Below, piece after piece: positions 1 to 11,834 of a DNA stretch of 64,000 bases (position 1 is its first letter; each line of letters starts with the position of its first letter). The notes beneath the pieces are model-generated. The model searched no databases. It was not told the DNA's origin and worked only from the letters and a program-made list of their open reading frames with translations. The position numbers and the translations under genes were made by a program. Location: assembly GCA_946406115.1 (NCBI GenBank), contig OX291544.1, positions 8,370,001 to 8,434,000 of the forward strand. The letters run 5' to 3'. The DNA is from Apoda limacodes (lineage: Eukaryota; Arthropoda; Insecta; Lepidoptera; Limacodidae).

Positions 1-358
1 TAAAAATTAATTTCTTTCACAATTATTAACTCCCATTTTAAAAACATGTTGGTATTTTTGATTGTAATTTAATATTTTACAAATACCTTTATTTCTCATC
101 TTCGTCACGAAGTACGAAGCCTGGGATAAATTTTATGTTTATTAATAAATAAACAAATAAAATAAACGCTTACCTAACTAAATAATAGATTCTATCTATA
201 CAATAATCATAAAATTCTATATTGCATTTGGTTTGTAGATAGGCGAACTTAATACCTATAGGCATTTTCTACCAGTTAACTTTGGTAATGTAGACATAAA
301 CAAAGGGAGGTGACGTGTTTGGTGTAATAGATGGTAGTAGCTTAAAACCGACCGGTAG

Positions 359-709
359 ACTTTTATTTTAATCCTAAATAATATACTCGTGTATATTTGT
401 GAAAATCTGTTTGTTTGTTCCTTTGTTGGTTTATTGTTAATCGCATCTGTGAAATCAATTGAGGTGGCAAAGATTGTTGAAGGGAGAGACAAAGACATAG
501 ACATAGACATTTATCCCGAAAAAAATTATGAAAAAAATCCACGTGGACGAACTATAGCTACAGCTTTAGCTTACTATCGCAAACTTTACCTCTATAATCA
601 AAAGGTTTCCGTAGACAGCCCACAGTCGAATCTAGCGCTAGAATTTAGCGAGAACAGAGCCGCGGGGATAAGCAAGTTAGAGTTCAAAAGATTACTCATA
701 GAAAATTAA
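359..709 (+). CDS. Doubtful short secreted-type reading frame (possible terminal exon)
   Basis: An open frame runs from an AG at 357-358 to a TAA at 707-709. It has no ATG near its 5' end (the first candidate start is a GTG at 389), so if real it must be a 3' exon or lack an annotated start. The translation has a hydrophobic stretch resembling a signal peptide (FVCSFVGLLLIASVKS), then a charged segment with an Asp-Ile repeat (KDIDIDIYPEK) and a polar tail with no cysteines. The presumed acceptor has a poor polypyrimidine tract. I recognise no family. It could be a chance frame or a decayed small secreted-peptide gene. Confidence 0.2.
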   Translation, partial: TFILILNNILVYICENLFVCSFVGLLLIASVKSIEVAKIVEGRDKDIDIDIYPEKNYEKNPRGRTIATALAYYRKLYLYNQKVSVDSPQSNLALEFSENRAAGISKLEFKRLLIEN

Positions 710-1124
710 GCACATATGTAGGTACTTATATTGAAAGTACTTTTAGTGAAAAAGTAATTGCTGGGCTTTAGGGGGCTTACACGCATATCACTGAAATCTT
801 GCACTTTCAGAACACAAATGATGAATTAGTTGCTAACTTATTGAAATCCCGAAAAACTTATTTATTTATACAGATTTATAATGAATAAACAAAGGAGAAC
901 CAAACCCAATTCGTATACCTTTCAAGTTAGCCGCGTGCTTTCCCAAGTAAGTTGATTATTCTATGAAAAGTTAATGAAGCCTAGATTTTACGCTTTATAA
1001 ACTTATTTACCGTGTGTAATTTTCTGTAATACTGTCCTAAGCCTTTTTCATCAACTTTGAGATCTTTGAAAAAGAAAGTTTTTTGTTTAGAATTAAACAA
1101 AAAATAAAATATACGTAATATGTG

Positions 1125-1425
1125 CACGGCTCTAAGAATACACACCTACTTTAGTCATCACAGGGACTCATGTAGTCCCGCACGGCTCTAAGAATACGTA
1201 CCTACTTTAGTCATCACAGGGACTCATATAGTCACGCACAGCTCTAAGAATACGTACCTACTTTAGTCATCACAGGGACTCAAGTAGTCCGCACGGCTGT
1301 AAGAATACGTACCTACTCTAGTCATCACAGGAATTCATGTAGTCACGCACGGCTCTAAGAATACATACCTATTTTAGTCATCACAGGGACTCATGTAGTC
1401 ACACACGGCTCTAAAAATTCGTACT
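1125..1425. repeat. 56-bp tandem repeat array, about 5.4 copies
   Basis: The unit starts with 'cacggctctaagaatacgta' and recurs at 1125, 1181, 1237, 1292, 1348 and 1404, with spacings of 56, 56, 55, 56 and 56. Copies differ by a few substitutions. Each unit holds a small inverted motif, ggGACTcatgtAGTCcc, so each can form a short stem. No open frame spans the array. It reads as a minisatellite. Confidence 0.9.
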
Positions 1426-1430
1426 TTATG

Positions 1431-1515
1431 AGCCTGAAAACGCTATGGGAAAAATTTGAAAAATCTTGATAGGTATTTAAGACTTTTTCAATTTTTCTAA
1501 TAGCGTTTTCAGGCT
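1431..1515. repeat. Imperfect 37-bp inverted repeat (foldback)
   Basis: The left arm begins 'agcctgaaaacgctat' at 1431 and the right arm ends with its complement, 'atagcgttttcaggct', at 1515. Roughly 37-nt arms with a few mismatches surround an 11-nt loop. It lies directly after the 56-bp array. It may be a short foldback or MITE remnant. Confidence 0.75.
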
Positions 1516-3888
1516 AGGGCATAGAGTAAAACCTAACAAAACTTTCTAAACTCAAATATTTTCGACATGAGGTCAACCGAAATGAAGCTTATAACAGTAG
1601 TATCGTCTACGGAACCCTACCTACGGAACCCTAACTACACCAAGCATGGCCCATGGCACGATATCTTCTTAGCTGGTTCTCAAGAATTTCTTAACGCAGA
1701 AGATTCCCGTATTAGCTACAATCCAACGGGTTTATAGACTGTCGAGGTGCCAGAAATAACAAAAAAAAATCTAACATGTGTTATAAATTCTAAAAACAGC
1801 GTGTTCTTTCTTTACAAAAACATTAAACATTGCATAAACAACACTATTTTCGGTTGTACTGTCAAAGAATGTAAGTACTGTAGAAAGTATTTATGTTAAT
1901 ATTTAGCGATGTTGATACTTTAAGTGCAATAATGTTTTAAATAAGTAAAACGATTAACTGACCTAATAAATACTTTTATTTAATATGATTAATATATATA
2001 ATATTAATTAATCGCCTGGTAAACTCCCCTCTATTGATATCAAAATACAACAAATGTGCATGATTACCAGAAATATGAATTATGTTTGAAATAACATACA
2101 GGCTAAAATTTTTCTAACAATAAAGAAGCTATCTGTCAAAGATGACGTATAAGTCATCTTTGGTATCTGTAATAATTTAAATTCCGAACTTCCTTCAAGA
2201 CAGAGTCTGTGGAATGGTCTTCCGGTAGTATGTGTAAATTAAGACCGTCCTTCCCCATGTGAAATAATTAACTCGGGATGACTAGGAGGTGTTGGGATGA
2301 ACAAACACCGAGAAGTTAGTTATTTCCGTGTTATATTATGCAGATTGCATCAGATAAAGGAGCCAATAGGGTGTACTTATTGTCTCCTTTTGCATTGTTA
2401 AAAGCTTACATGTATCTAATTTTGTGAAAATAACTACTATCTTTGTAATTCGATTTATAACTCGTCAATTATATTTTGTGTGTCGATGTCTACATTAATA
2501 TTATATATTTTACATGTTTAATCAACGGCTCATTCTCTTATTACCTACCACTTTTTATTGTCATATCCTAGTAAATAGTATAAAGATTATATTTGTTCAT
2601 GAACATACTATATAGGCTCATACACAAAAATAACGTAAAACTAAATGGAAGTAAGAAGGAACTGACTCTTACCTGAGCCATCCTAGTTAGGATTATATTC
2701 TCAAATGATTGTTAAATACTTTTTCTTGTTACCTACATTAGGAGTTAAAAGATATATGAAGCAATCTCGAATACTAATGGACCTATTCTGAAAAATATTA
2801 CACTCTATATAGCTACTTTTCCAGATTAACACAGAATAAGGGTTCCGTACAACAATACATGTAAGCGAAGCTACGGCATGTAGCTATATAAATTTTCTGA
2901 AACTGTAGTTTCTGCAGTTTCACACCAAGTGTAGAATATTGAAGTGCATTTTAATATAAGCAACTTCATGCATAAAAATTGAATCGAATACAGCGCTGTA
3001 TTGTATAAGTTTCAGCCTGGTCCACTTTTATTCCCCAAGCGACAAAATTCCCTTGCGGCCTGTAAAGGGGCAAACAACTGCAGCGGAGCCCTGAGACATG
3101 AATATTTATAGAACGCCAACATTCTTTAAGCTTTGCGGAGAAAATAGAATACGTCAAAGTATGTCAGCATTTTTCAGAGGATACTGAAAATTATAGATGA
3201 AAAAAGTACTGTGACCGAAAGATAACTGTCATGCACGCTGACAGTATCATTTCAAGGTCTCCAAGATTTTCTGAAGTCCGGATTTTGTTTGGATACATGT
3301 ATGCAAAAGATTTGTTTAATAAAATCCACGCGTTATCTCTTTGAAAAGTCTAGTCTTGCATTATGATTGTAATCTTAAGGGTAAACGCTATGGTATTTTT
3401 TCATAAAAATTGATCTGCATTATTTTTGCATTTCCCTGAATTTTATTTTGTATTTTTCTGAAAAAACAAAAAAAATATTGGTTAGCGTTTTAGATTTTAT
3501 GGGAATTTGCTAAGTCATTATTGTTTTTTTAAAGCTCCATACAAAAAATAATTTGCAAAAACATAAAAAAATAATAGCTAAACAGACTAAAACTCATGAA
3601 ATTAAGTTTTTTTTTTATATTAAAATATACCTAAAGTAAAATGGAGGGTAACTCCGGAGAATACAGCAAGCCAAGCAATTTCGTATAAAAAACAAATCAC
3701 GGCATTAACCCTCCAAATTGCGTTTTGCATATTATCTACGGGACCCCTAATAAATTTTGCTTCATATTTATTCCACTCCTTGTTACTCGAACGTAATGAT
3801 TATGTTTCTACCGTAGTAAAATAATGAGATACCTACTTTAAATGAAACACCTTTGTTTATTTATTTACAGATTTCAAATGATATATTC
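1516..3888. other. Intergenic DNA, no gene seen
   Basis: AT-rich sequence without a convincing reading frame. The only structure I could support is a perfect 10-bp inverted repeat, 'caaagatgac' with its complement, at 2137-2146 and 2153-2162. Confidence 0.5.
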
Positions 3889-4150
3889 TTTTTTTTTATA
3901 CCACTAGAGTGGCAAACAAGGTAACCGCCTGATATCAGCGCTCACACGGTAACACCAGAAGCATTACTCGCGCATTGCCGACCCTTTATATAAAAACACC
4001 ATATTGTAGTCCTTAGAGAAAACCTTGGCTGGGAGAGCTCATTCCACAACCGAAACCTTCGCGGGAGGAAGTTCTTCTGACACTGCACCAAGGTGTGAGG
4101 ATGCATTCCCTGTCGATGGCTAGCGCTGCGAAGGCAGAAAGTATATAGCC
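3889..4150 (-). mobile_element. LINE 3'-end fragment, antisense
   Basis: Read on the minus strand, this matches the end of the LINE at 43855-46526. It carries the 'ggaatgagctc' segment of the C-terminal coding region, the 'atcaggcgg' tail motif and the 'tttgccactctagtgg' end, followed by an A-run (T-run on the plus strand at 3889). It is a decayed, 5'-truncated insertion of a related family member. Confidence 0.7.
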
Positions 4151-5058
4151 GTATACATCATTCCGAACAGTTCACCAGACAAATGGTAGAACAAAAACAG
4201 GGAAGAAAACTCTCTCCTCAGACTTAATGGTTTGATAAGGCTTGTAGGTTTGGGATCGTCGACAGACATAGATAACTTTTGACAGTTTTCTCAGCTGTTC
4301 GTTGAACTGAGTCAAAAGAACTACCTTCGAAGGGGAAAGCGAATCAGACGAAGTAATTTTCACAAATATTATTATTTTATTTTATTATTTGATTTAATTA
4401 AATAAAGCCATGTATTTCCTATATAATTTTTACGCTTATGGTAAATAACAATTACAGCGAAAAGTTAATAATACCTACATAGATATATTTTAAGGTAATA
4501 AAATTTGCATAGAAAAATATGAAACGCATTCATCTAAAAAAAATACCTATAAATCTAATAAGTTTTTAACATAATTGCAGTATGTACTGACAAACTAGGT
4601 ACTTAACAAACGTTAATTACACGGACGTTTCCTAGTTTACAAATAAATAGTCAAGCTATGTTAAAAATCAGTAAAAGAAAAACTCGCTCAGGTAAATTCA
4701 AATCTATTTTAAAATATTTAGATAAGTCAAGCTTACAATAAAAGCATTAAAAATAAACATAAATTCCTCCCATTAGAGCTAAAAATAGCTTATAAGGCTT
4801 ATTGTTAGGCTAATTAAGCTTATTGTATTCGCTTTTACATCGCTTTTTACACAATAAAGGGAAGAAATAACCAATTTTCTATAATATACTAGCTTGCTTC
4901 CCGCGGTGTTACCTGCGCGATCTAATTTTTCCCGTCACCGTATCACCTATATAAAGTTTCTTATCGTATTTTAAACTTTTTTTTTATCGAGTAGACTATT
5001 AAACAGTACTTTTGAATTTTCAAATTTACTTTAATCAATGTGATTTTACTTTAATTAG
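4151..5058. other. Intergenic DNA with a short repeat fragment
   Basis: No gene is seen. The last 80 bases or so (4976-5058) resemble the stretch at 22978-23040 (T-run, then 'agtagac' and 'cttttgaat' motifs), so a second copy of that interspersed repeat probably ends here. Confidence 0.4.
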
Positions 5059-5403
5059 TGTGTTCTACCGCTTGTACAATGGGATGTGTTCTGAGTAATT
5101 GTTCGAAATGATGCCCACGGCTACTTTCTACCATAGCACCGCTCGCCATCGGCAGGGATTTTATTCTCACTCTTTAAAAACGAAATAGTCGCGTACATGC
5201 GAACGCTTGGGTTGTGGAATGAGCTCCCTGCCAAGGTTTGCTCTAAGGACTACAGTATGAGGTTCTTCAAGAAAGAAGATATTAGATTGCTGGAGGGTCG
5301 TCAACGCGCGAGTGGTACCCCTGGTGTTGCAAGCGTCCATAGGCTACGGTGCCGCTTACCATCAGGTGGGCCGTAAGCCTGTTGGCCCCCTTAGTGGTGT
5401 ATA
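5059..5403 (+). mobile_element. LINE 3'-end fragment
   Basis: Close match to the last 350 bases of the LINE at 43855-46526, from 'tgtgttctaccgcttgtac' through 'gttgcaagcgtccataggct' to the tail 'gggccgtaagcctg'. An internal segment is missing relative to that copy and the reading frame is broken. It is a dead 5'-truncated insertion. Confidence 0.85.
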
Positions 5404-5561
5404 AATATAAGAATAACTACCAATATCACACTATTATTCTTTAAAATAATCGTTAGGTAATTAGAACTGCGGAAAAATCATAACAATATCTTAAAAACCG
5501 TTTTTTTTTTTATATTCAATTTGTGGGATTCGAAAATCCATAATGTTATCGGCCGCAATAT

Positions 5562-5638
5562 TGACGTCACAGTGCCGTTTCGACGGTACGTTGTTCCTAC
5601 TATGCAAGTTGCATACCGCAGGCGGCACCGTGACGTCA
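5562..5638. repeat. Inverted repeat capped by two TGACGTCA palindromes
   Basis: TGACGTCA occurs at 5562-5569 and 5631-5638. The 16-nt arms beginning with it match at 15 of 16 positions as an inverted repeat around a 45-nt centre. TGACGTCA is the full cAMP-response element for CREB/ATF-type bZIP proteins; whether it acts here is unknown. The surrounding segment is GC-rich compared with its neighbours. Confidence 0.7.
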
Positions 5639-5679
5639 TTAGAAAACGGCCACGCGCAAACAAGTCCTGACATTAAAAA

Positions 5680-6950
5680 ATTATTAAAAATACAATTCTT
5701 TGAAGTAATTCAAAAAGACATTAAATTATATTTTTTTTTAATTTGAAGTTTGTAATTTTCTAAGTAATAAAATTTTCATGCACATCTGCCTCATTGCTTT
5801 AATGTATAAATATGGTATAAAGTAAAAAATCATGCCCGAAACCGGCTTGCACTTAAGGCTGTTATTCGTCCCAAATCCGGGTTATTTTATTGCGTATCAG
5901 TTAAGGCTAAAGTATAGGCTAGACCGCGGAAATACGCAGTTTTTGTGCAAATTTTGTGGCTAAACTTTAGCATCTAAAGCATTGAAAAAAATATATGTTA
6001 TAAAACTTGCTTTTGTTTAGTGCATTACCTTACTGAATGATTTTCATTTATTATATTTAATGCAATAAAAAATCTGGAAGTGACCATTGTTTCGAAACTT
6101 GTGCAAATTTTTAAAGCGTGTTTTGCATTTGCTTGTAATGAAAGTTGGTTAAATAATTAGAATAGCTTGTTATCTAGTGCATAGACGCGTTGTAGCGGAA
6201 AGTCAAAAATGTGACTATAAAACGGTAATAACGTTAAATTTAATACAAAAAATCTAAAGTTTCAAGGCGTCATTACGGTATAAATTACTTAAGAAGTATA
6301 TAACATATATATCTCATAGTAATGTATATGACATAATCTAGTGATTTACATTTACATTCACAACGTTAGAATTACAGAAATTAGGTTCCTGGCCTATATC
6401 GCCCTCTTAAGAGAAAAAATCATAGATGTTTGACATAAGGTTTACAGGCCTGTCATTTTCAATCGCATTTGTATCGCCTTTTTATACAGTAATAAGTAGA
6501 CTATGATAGCCAGTGTAATTAACAGTTCACTTCATTTTACTAAATTACCATTTTTCGATATTTTCATTATTTTTTTGTTTCTTTAGTAATCTAGTTTGGT
6601 CCGGGTGCTATTTCGTGTTTACGCATTTTCACTGCATTTTTAATTCCAAAAGTTTCATTATTCGAAATTTCTAATTTTCGAATTTTCCCTAAATATGTGA
6701 TGTAAGACCTTGCTTCGTGTCAAATTTCATGATTCTAGAACAACGGAAAGTACCCCATAGGTTTTGATTTGTTTGTGAATGCCAAAATATTCGACAAAAA
6801 TGGCCGTTTTTTTGACGTATTTTTTACTGAGTTGACTTAGAAGCTTGATTCTTTTACATATTAATTTCAACGTGATACCTTTACGCATTTCTGAGAAAAA
6901 GTATCTTGACAGAGAGACAGACAGACGGACAACAAAGCGATCCTATAAGA
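5680..6950. other. Intergenic DNA, no gene seen
   Basis: No supported reading frame. The last 200 bases (around 6700-6950, with a 'gacagacagacgga' motif) read like the body of an old interspersed repeat that leads into the element at 6965. Confidence 0.4.
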
Positions 6951-6964
6951 GTTCCTTTCTTCCT

Positions 6965-7110
6965 TTTAAGGTACGGAACCCTAAAAAAGACGTATGTGAA
7001 GTCCACAATCCGCATTGGGCCCGCGTGTGGACTACGGCCCAAATCGTTGACGGTAGGTCGTGCCCCAGCAGTGGGGACGTATGAGGCTAATAAGAAGAAG
7101 AAGGGCTTCA
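6965..7110 (+). repeat. Interspersed repeat, 'gtgaagtccacaat' family
   Basis: Contains 'ggtacggaaccctaaa', then 'gtatgtgaagtccacaat' and 'cccagcagtggggacgt'. The same motifs recur at 33140-33225 and, reversed, around 36510-36605. Short frames across it are by-products. Confidence 0.6.
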
Positions 7111-7994
7111 TTAGTGGTTATTACCTCATTATCTTTATCCGAAATTATACCCTCATCAGTCAGCTCCCATAACATTACGTTTTTGGCGCCAGCTCTGGGT
7201 ATTATACGAAGAAGCGCTCAACTTGGCATCTTTTCAAACGATCGTTTCAGACAACGTCCGCTGCTATAAGAAAATTTAATAATCCGCAAACGTCTTGCAT
7301 TTATATCCCGTCAACGCTCAATTAAATAGTAATGGTCTAAGGTCTCATAGAAAACTTTTAATTTTCGTATGGGGCTTAATACTACTTATTAAAATGGAAA
7401 CTTAATCGATCAGTGTGTGAGTTTTATACGCGGGAACCCTTATAATTTCCCTCCGACTATATCGATCGAAATAATATATTGAAACATAACAAAACAATAT
7501 TTAAGCTGATTATTATTTTCTTCTGTACAAAATTATAACAATTATTAATCCCTTTTACTAAAGGGTTTTGCAGTAAAACTTTTTATAACCTTTATTAACA
7601 TTTTACTGCGTACTTCGACCAGTGACCGACGTAAAATTTGATGGCTGTACTTTTATATTTTACACGCACTTGCTGCTTCTCGATCATTTAATGTGGTCAG
7701 GATGCATAAATTAATCAATGGCTAACCTTCTGTCAATGAAAAAGGTGACCAGGAAGTTTAAATTCAGAAGAAATCGTCTAGTCTTGTATTTTTACCTCAA
7801 TTTGTCCTATGTGTATCTCAACAATATTTCCCCTTTGCAATGCAAATGCAATTTTAGTCGGCTTTGACCTATTTTTGTTTTTATTCTTCTTATTACATTG
7901 TTCTTTGGAAACCTCTCAAGAGTTTAAAGGAAATATACTTCAGCAAAAATCATCCGGTACCAAATATCTCCAGCTTTAATTCCGTTAAGAATGC

Positions 7995-8112
7995 TTAAAT
8001 ATTAAACACTACGGCTGGCCTAACCTTTTTTGTTAAATATTAAACACTACGGCTGGCCTAACCTTTTTTTTTTTAAATATTAAACACTACGGCTGGCCTA
8101 ACCTTTTTTTTT
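7995..8112. repeat. Three-copy tandem repeat, 38-40 bp
   Basis: The unit contains 'attaaacactacggctggcc' followed by a T-run of varying length. Copies start at 7995, 8033 and 8073, with a stub at 8113. Copies are identical except for T-run length, so the array is young. Confidence 0.9.
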
Positions 8113-8295
8113 TTAAATAATAAAAATCAGTACAAATAAAAATTGTTACCGCAATGTACTTTTGGTATTAATGGTACAAGATCATAATTTTTGCGTTAGT
8201 AGGTACTGGCTGTTGTGTTAACAGCCATACAATAACTGTTTTCCTTTTTTCATAGAATAAAAATACTTACCTACCTCGTTTTGTTACCGAAGATT

Positions 8296-8331
8296 CCAAT
8301 TTTTGTGTAAACAATATTACACAAAAATTGG
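8296..8331. repeat. Perfect 15-bp inverted repeat
   Basis: 'ccaatttttgtgtaa' (8296-8310) is followed after 6 bases by its exact reverse complement (8317-8331). No T-run or promoter context gives it a role. Confidence 0.8.
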
Positions 8332-8907
8332 CAACTCGTACTTCACCTATTTCAAAAAATATCTCGTATTTTAAGAAAGTTACCTACGTAAGCAATAATG
8401 TGAAATGTGATATATTTCACAGGAGCGTTTTTGTCATACATTGAGCACAGTATTGGCAGCCCGCCAACATAGTCCGTCCACAACAACTGACGGTTACGTT
8501 CCGGAATCTCTTTTAGAATCTATGGCTCTTTAAACTCTCTAAACTTTACTTTGTTATCACTCTAAATTTAGCATCGTTGTACTAATTTGTTAATTAATAT
8601 TTATAATTAGTCATACAACAATAATATTTACATAATGACAGAATAACTAGGTAAGCAAGCTAGGGAAACTGATAGTTGGTTCAGTATAGACAAATATAAT
8701 GAAATGGTAAATGCTTACTATCAGCGGACCATCAGCTTGTTGAACTTTTGATACAAAACCGTTTTTTAATTTCATTTTCATTAAGAGGAACTCAGAATGA
8801 CTAAGACTACACAAAAAAATAATTCTACGTTGTACATCCTCAAACATCTTTATCTTAACTAAAGTTAGCAAACATTGCAATCTTATCTCCATTGTTTTTC
8901 GTTTCAG

Positions 8908-9675
8908 GCACTCGGTGGACTCGGTCGCGTCGTATTCTAGCCAGAATCACGTTGACCGTATACGGGCACAGAACTTCTCAGCGGCTTCTTGTCAAGACGA
9001 AGGCGACTTCGGCTCGATAAAGACATGCCTCTTTAGACGATCCTCCACTAGCTCGGAGTGTCCTCACAAACGGCCAGAGAGCGTTACGTCCAACACCAGT
9101 TCCACAAGAAGCCGCTTTCGAGAACTTGTTGAAAGGAAATCGAGTCAGGAAGATCACAAGTCCACTGCAAACACTGTCGCCGGTGACATCCAATATTTTG
9201 AAAATCCTGCTGAAACTTTAGAGTTTGACAATTATCGGAACTCGTTAGAATCAAAGAAGAGTCCGGAAGAGAAACCCAAGAAAAGAAAACTTTCCAAAGG
9301 TAAAGAAAAAGACAAAGAAGCTTGTGATACTAAAAGCAAGAAACAAGAAAAATATCAGAGTAAATTGGCTGAGTACTACAAGATTCCAGTACAACTGCCA
9401 CAAGACGAGTTTTATCAACATCTGACACGATCAAAGGCAGCTGAAGAGCTACTCCATAAACGATTTTCCAACTCCGATACAGAATTTAACGGTAGTTACG
9501 GAAGGTTGTGCAAACATAAAGAACCAGAAGGTTCCAATTTGCGGCGCAGTCGAAGTTTAGCAGTAATCAGAGAAGAGACTTTTACCGATCTTCAGATTCA
9601 GAATCACGCAAAGTCGAAGAGATCACAGCTGATACCACGGGCCCGACTGTTTGACAAGCCTTGCTTCAAGGACAG
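8908..9675 (+). CDS. Internal exon of a large disordered protein (5' part in window)
   Basis: The exon starts after a good acceptor (tttcag at 8902-8907) and ends at a GTAAAT donor at 9676. The frame is entered with one leading base and left with two bases (AG), which the next exon completes to an Arg codon. The frame is open upstream into the intron only by a few codons and has no ATG at its head, so earlier exons must exist; I did not find them. The 255 codons are Ser-, Lys- and Glu-rich with a basic block ([16 protein letters not shown]) and the patches '[10 protein letters not shown]', '[15 protein letters not shown]' and '[15 protein letters not shown]', which look like short conserved motifs in an otherwise disordered chain. 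No enzyme domain is recognised. Confidence 0.8.
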
Positions 9676-11834
9676 GTAAATGTGTTTTTATGACAGTTAT
9701 ATATGGTGATCATACCACCAGATTTCATGATCCACATAGTGTTATTTTTTATTATAACTCAGCCGGTCGATAAAATTCAGAAGCAAATTTAGCTGAAAAG
9801 ATAAATAAAGTTACTAGAATATGACTATTAGATCTTATATTTTTTTATATTACTGTATTCAAATAATACAGAGAATTATGTTTATGTAAAACTAGCTGAT
9901 CAGACTTCTTCCTGACCAAATTTCAATAATCGTTCGAATCGTGCTTTATGTCTTAAGTTTGTACAAGAATACCATAGAAGTTTTCAGAAATTTTCCGGGC
10001 AACTGTTTATTATTTTCCCAAAAAACCTTATTATATTAACCTTAGTGTATTACTAATATTTAAAAAATAATAGCGAAATGAGTAGAGCACCCGTTTGGAA
10101 ATTCTGCGCTTTCAGACAAACAAAATTTAATCTTTAATTACATAGAGTAAAATCACATGAGTATACACGTGTCGAAGTCTACATTCCCGGTCAGGCAGGA
10201 AAATTATCACAACTAAATAAAATAAAATAAAAAACCGACTCCAAAACTCTACTAAATAGTGAAAAAATAGGGGTTATTTTATAAGCGGACATACTGACAG
10301 AACATTAAGCCAGGTACGTTTTTTTACCCGACTGACCTAGAAGGAGGTTAATGTTATTAGCGCGTATGTATATATGTGGATAAATCCGTTCCATTGTGAC
10401 ATCCTGTAGCCTCAATGGCTAGACCGATTTAAATGAATGGTGTTCATCTCTCGAGTGTTATAGGGTGCCTAAAATAGTCAAGCACGAGTCACAAAAAAAT
10501 ACAGAAAAAAGATTAAACTTAAAAGCTTTAAAAAGAAATAAATAATTAAATAAAAAAACCTGACCTGCAAAAACATTATGAACTTAAAAGTAATAAAAAA
10601 GTGCACCTAAAACATATTAAGTATTCAACTGTAAGCAGCTCACTTTCATTGAAATTCAAATAGTAGTGGGTCCTACTGATTGCACAAACTATAGTAGTTA
10701 CTTTTAAATAAGGCCCACCTGTTCTTAAAGTTTTTGCAGTCAAGTTTTTTATTTATTTATTCTTCGCTTTGAAATCGAATACCAAAAATTGCATCAAAAC
10801 TGTATTTCGATACAAATGAGGCTAAACTCAAAGTTTACCCTTTTAAATAAACAAAAATCTAAATTAGTTTATAAATGACGTAATTCCAGGTACCAAACAT
10901 TTAAAAAAATCCAAACTAACTGAAAACTTCCGCTTTTTTGATATCGTTTAAATTTTTTGTCTGTTTCTACCCAAAATGGACGACAGACTGACGATTGAAA
11001 CGTTTGGAAGGACTATTCATATTACTGAAAAAATCAACTAAGTGCGTGTCGACTACCCCCAAAAATTGTCCCTATCAAGGTTCTGCAGAATCAGAATGAT
11101 TACGGATATCGAAAAAACTTGTGAGCCGATTTTGTTTAGAATAAGTAGTTATATTTAAAAAACAAGCTTTTAAAAAATCTAAAGGAGTATAACACGCGCC
11201 ATTAACTCGCAAAATTTACGTACGAGGTAAAAAGTTAGTAACCTCAAATGAATTTCCCGAGAGCTATACGACAATTCCTTCATTTCAATGTATAAAGAGT
11301 TTCCATTTAAAAATATTTTTATACCATTTCAAAACTGTAGACGGTTTACATAAGATACTTCCCTTTAAAATTTTATTACAATCGTTACAAATACGCCGGA
11401 ATCATAAGGCGTTCTAATAGAACGCGATCACGCGAACTTCGTTGCATTGCGTACTCTAGGAACAGACGATGGGCCTGCAGAAGGAGGCCCACTGCAGGGG
11501 CATGGGCCTCATTTGGATTTAGGCCTCAGTTCACCGGGCTGGCCAAATGCAGATTTGCTAACTTTGTCAAGGTACTGGCCACTCGACTCTCATATGACAG
11601 CCAGGAGCAAAAGAAGCACGAAGGAAATCAGAAAAATATGCACTAAGTCACTCATCTAGGTACAAATAGGACAGACAGACATGACGAAACTATAAGGGTT
11701 CTGTTTACCCCATTTTGCCAAGTCAACCTAAAAAATTGTTCGCGGGAGAGTTAATTTATATCACAAGAGTTGACAATCTTGTTATCTTTTAAAGATTCTA
11801 TTAAGTCGTTACATATATGATTTATGATTTTCAG
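9676..11834 (+). other. Phase-2 intron with repeat remnants
   Basis: GT-AG intron joining the two exons of the large-protein gene. It holds a repeat around 10222-10510 ('aaaaccgact', later 'aaggaggtta') that recurs reversed at 37075-37372. A GC-rich interspersed fragment lies around 11440-11560 ('cgggctggccaaatgcagat'). Nothing else is recognisable. Confidence 0.7.

Noticed and set aside
1125..1425. CRISPR-like regular repeats
   Set aside because: The whole 56-bp unit repeats, with no unique spacers, and the genome is eukaryotic; this is a minisatellite.
6845..7172. Overlapping frames on both strands
   Set aside because: All lie in the interspersed repeat at 6965-7110 and its flank.
8647..8892. 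81-codon minus-strand frame upstream of the large-protein exon
   Set aside because: It ends against the acceptor of the plus-strand exon and has no recognisable content.
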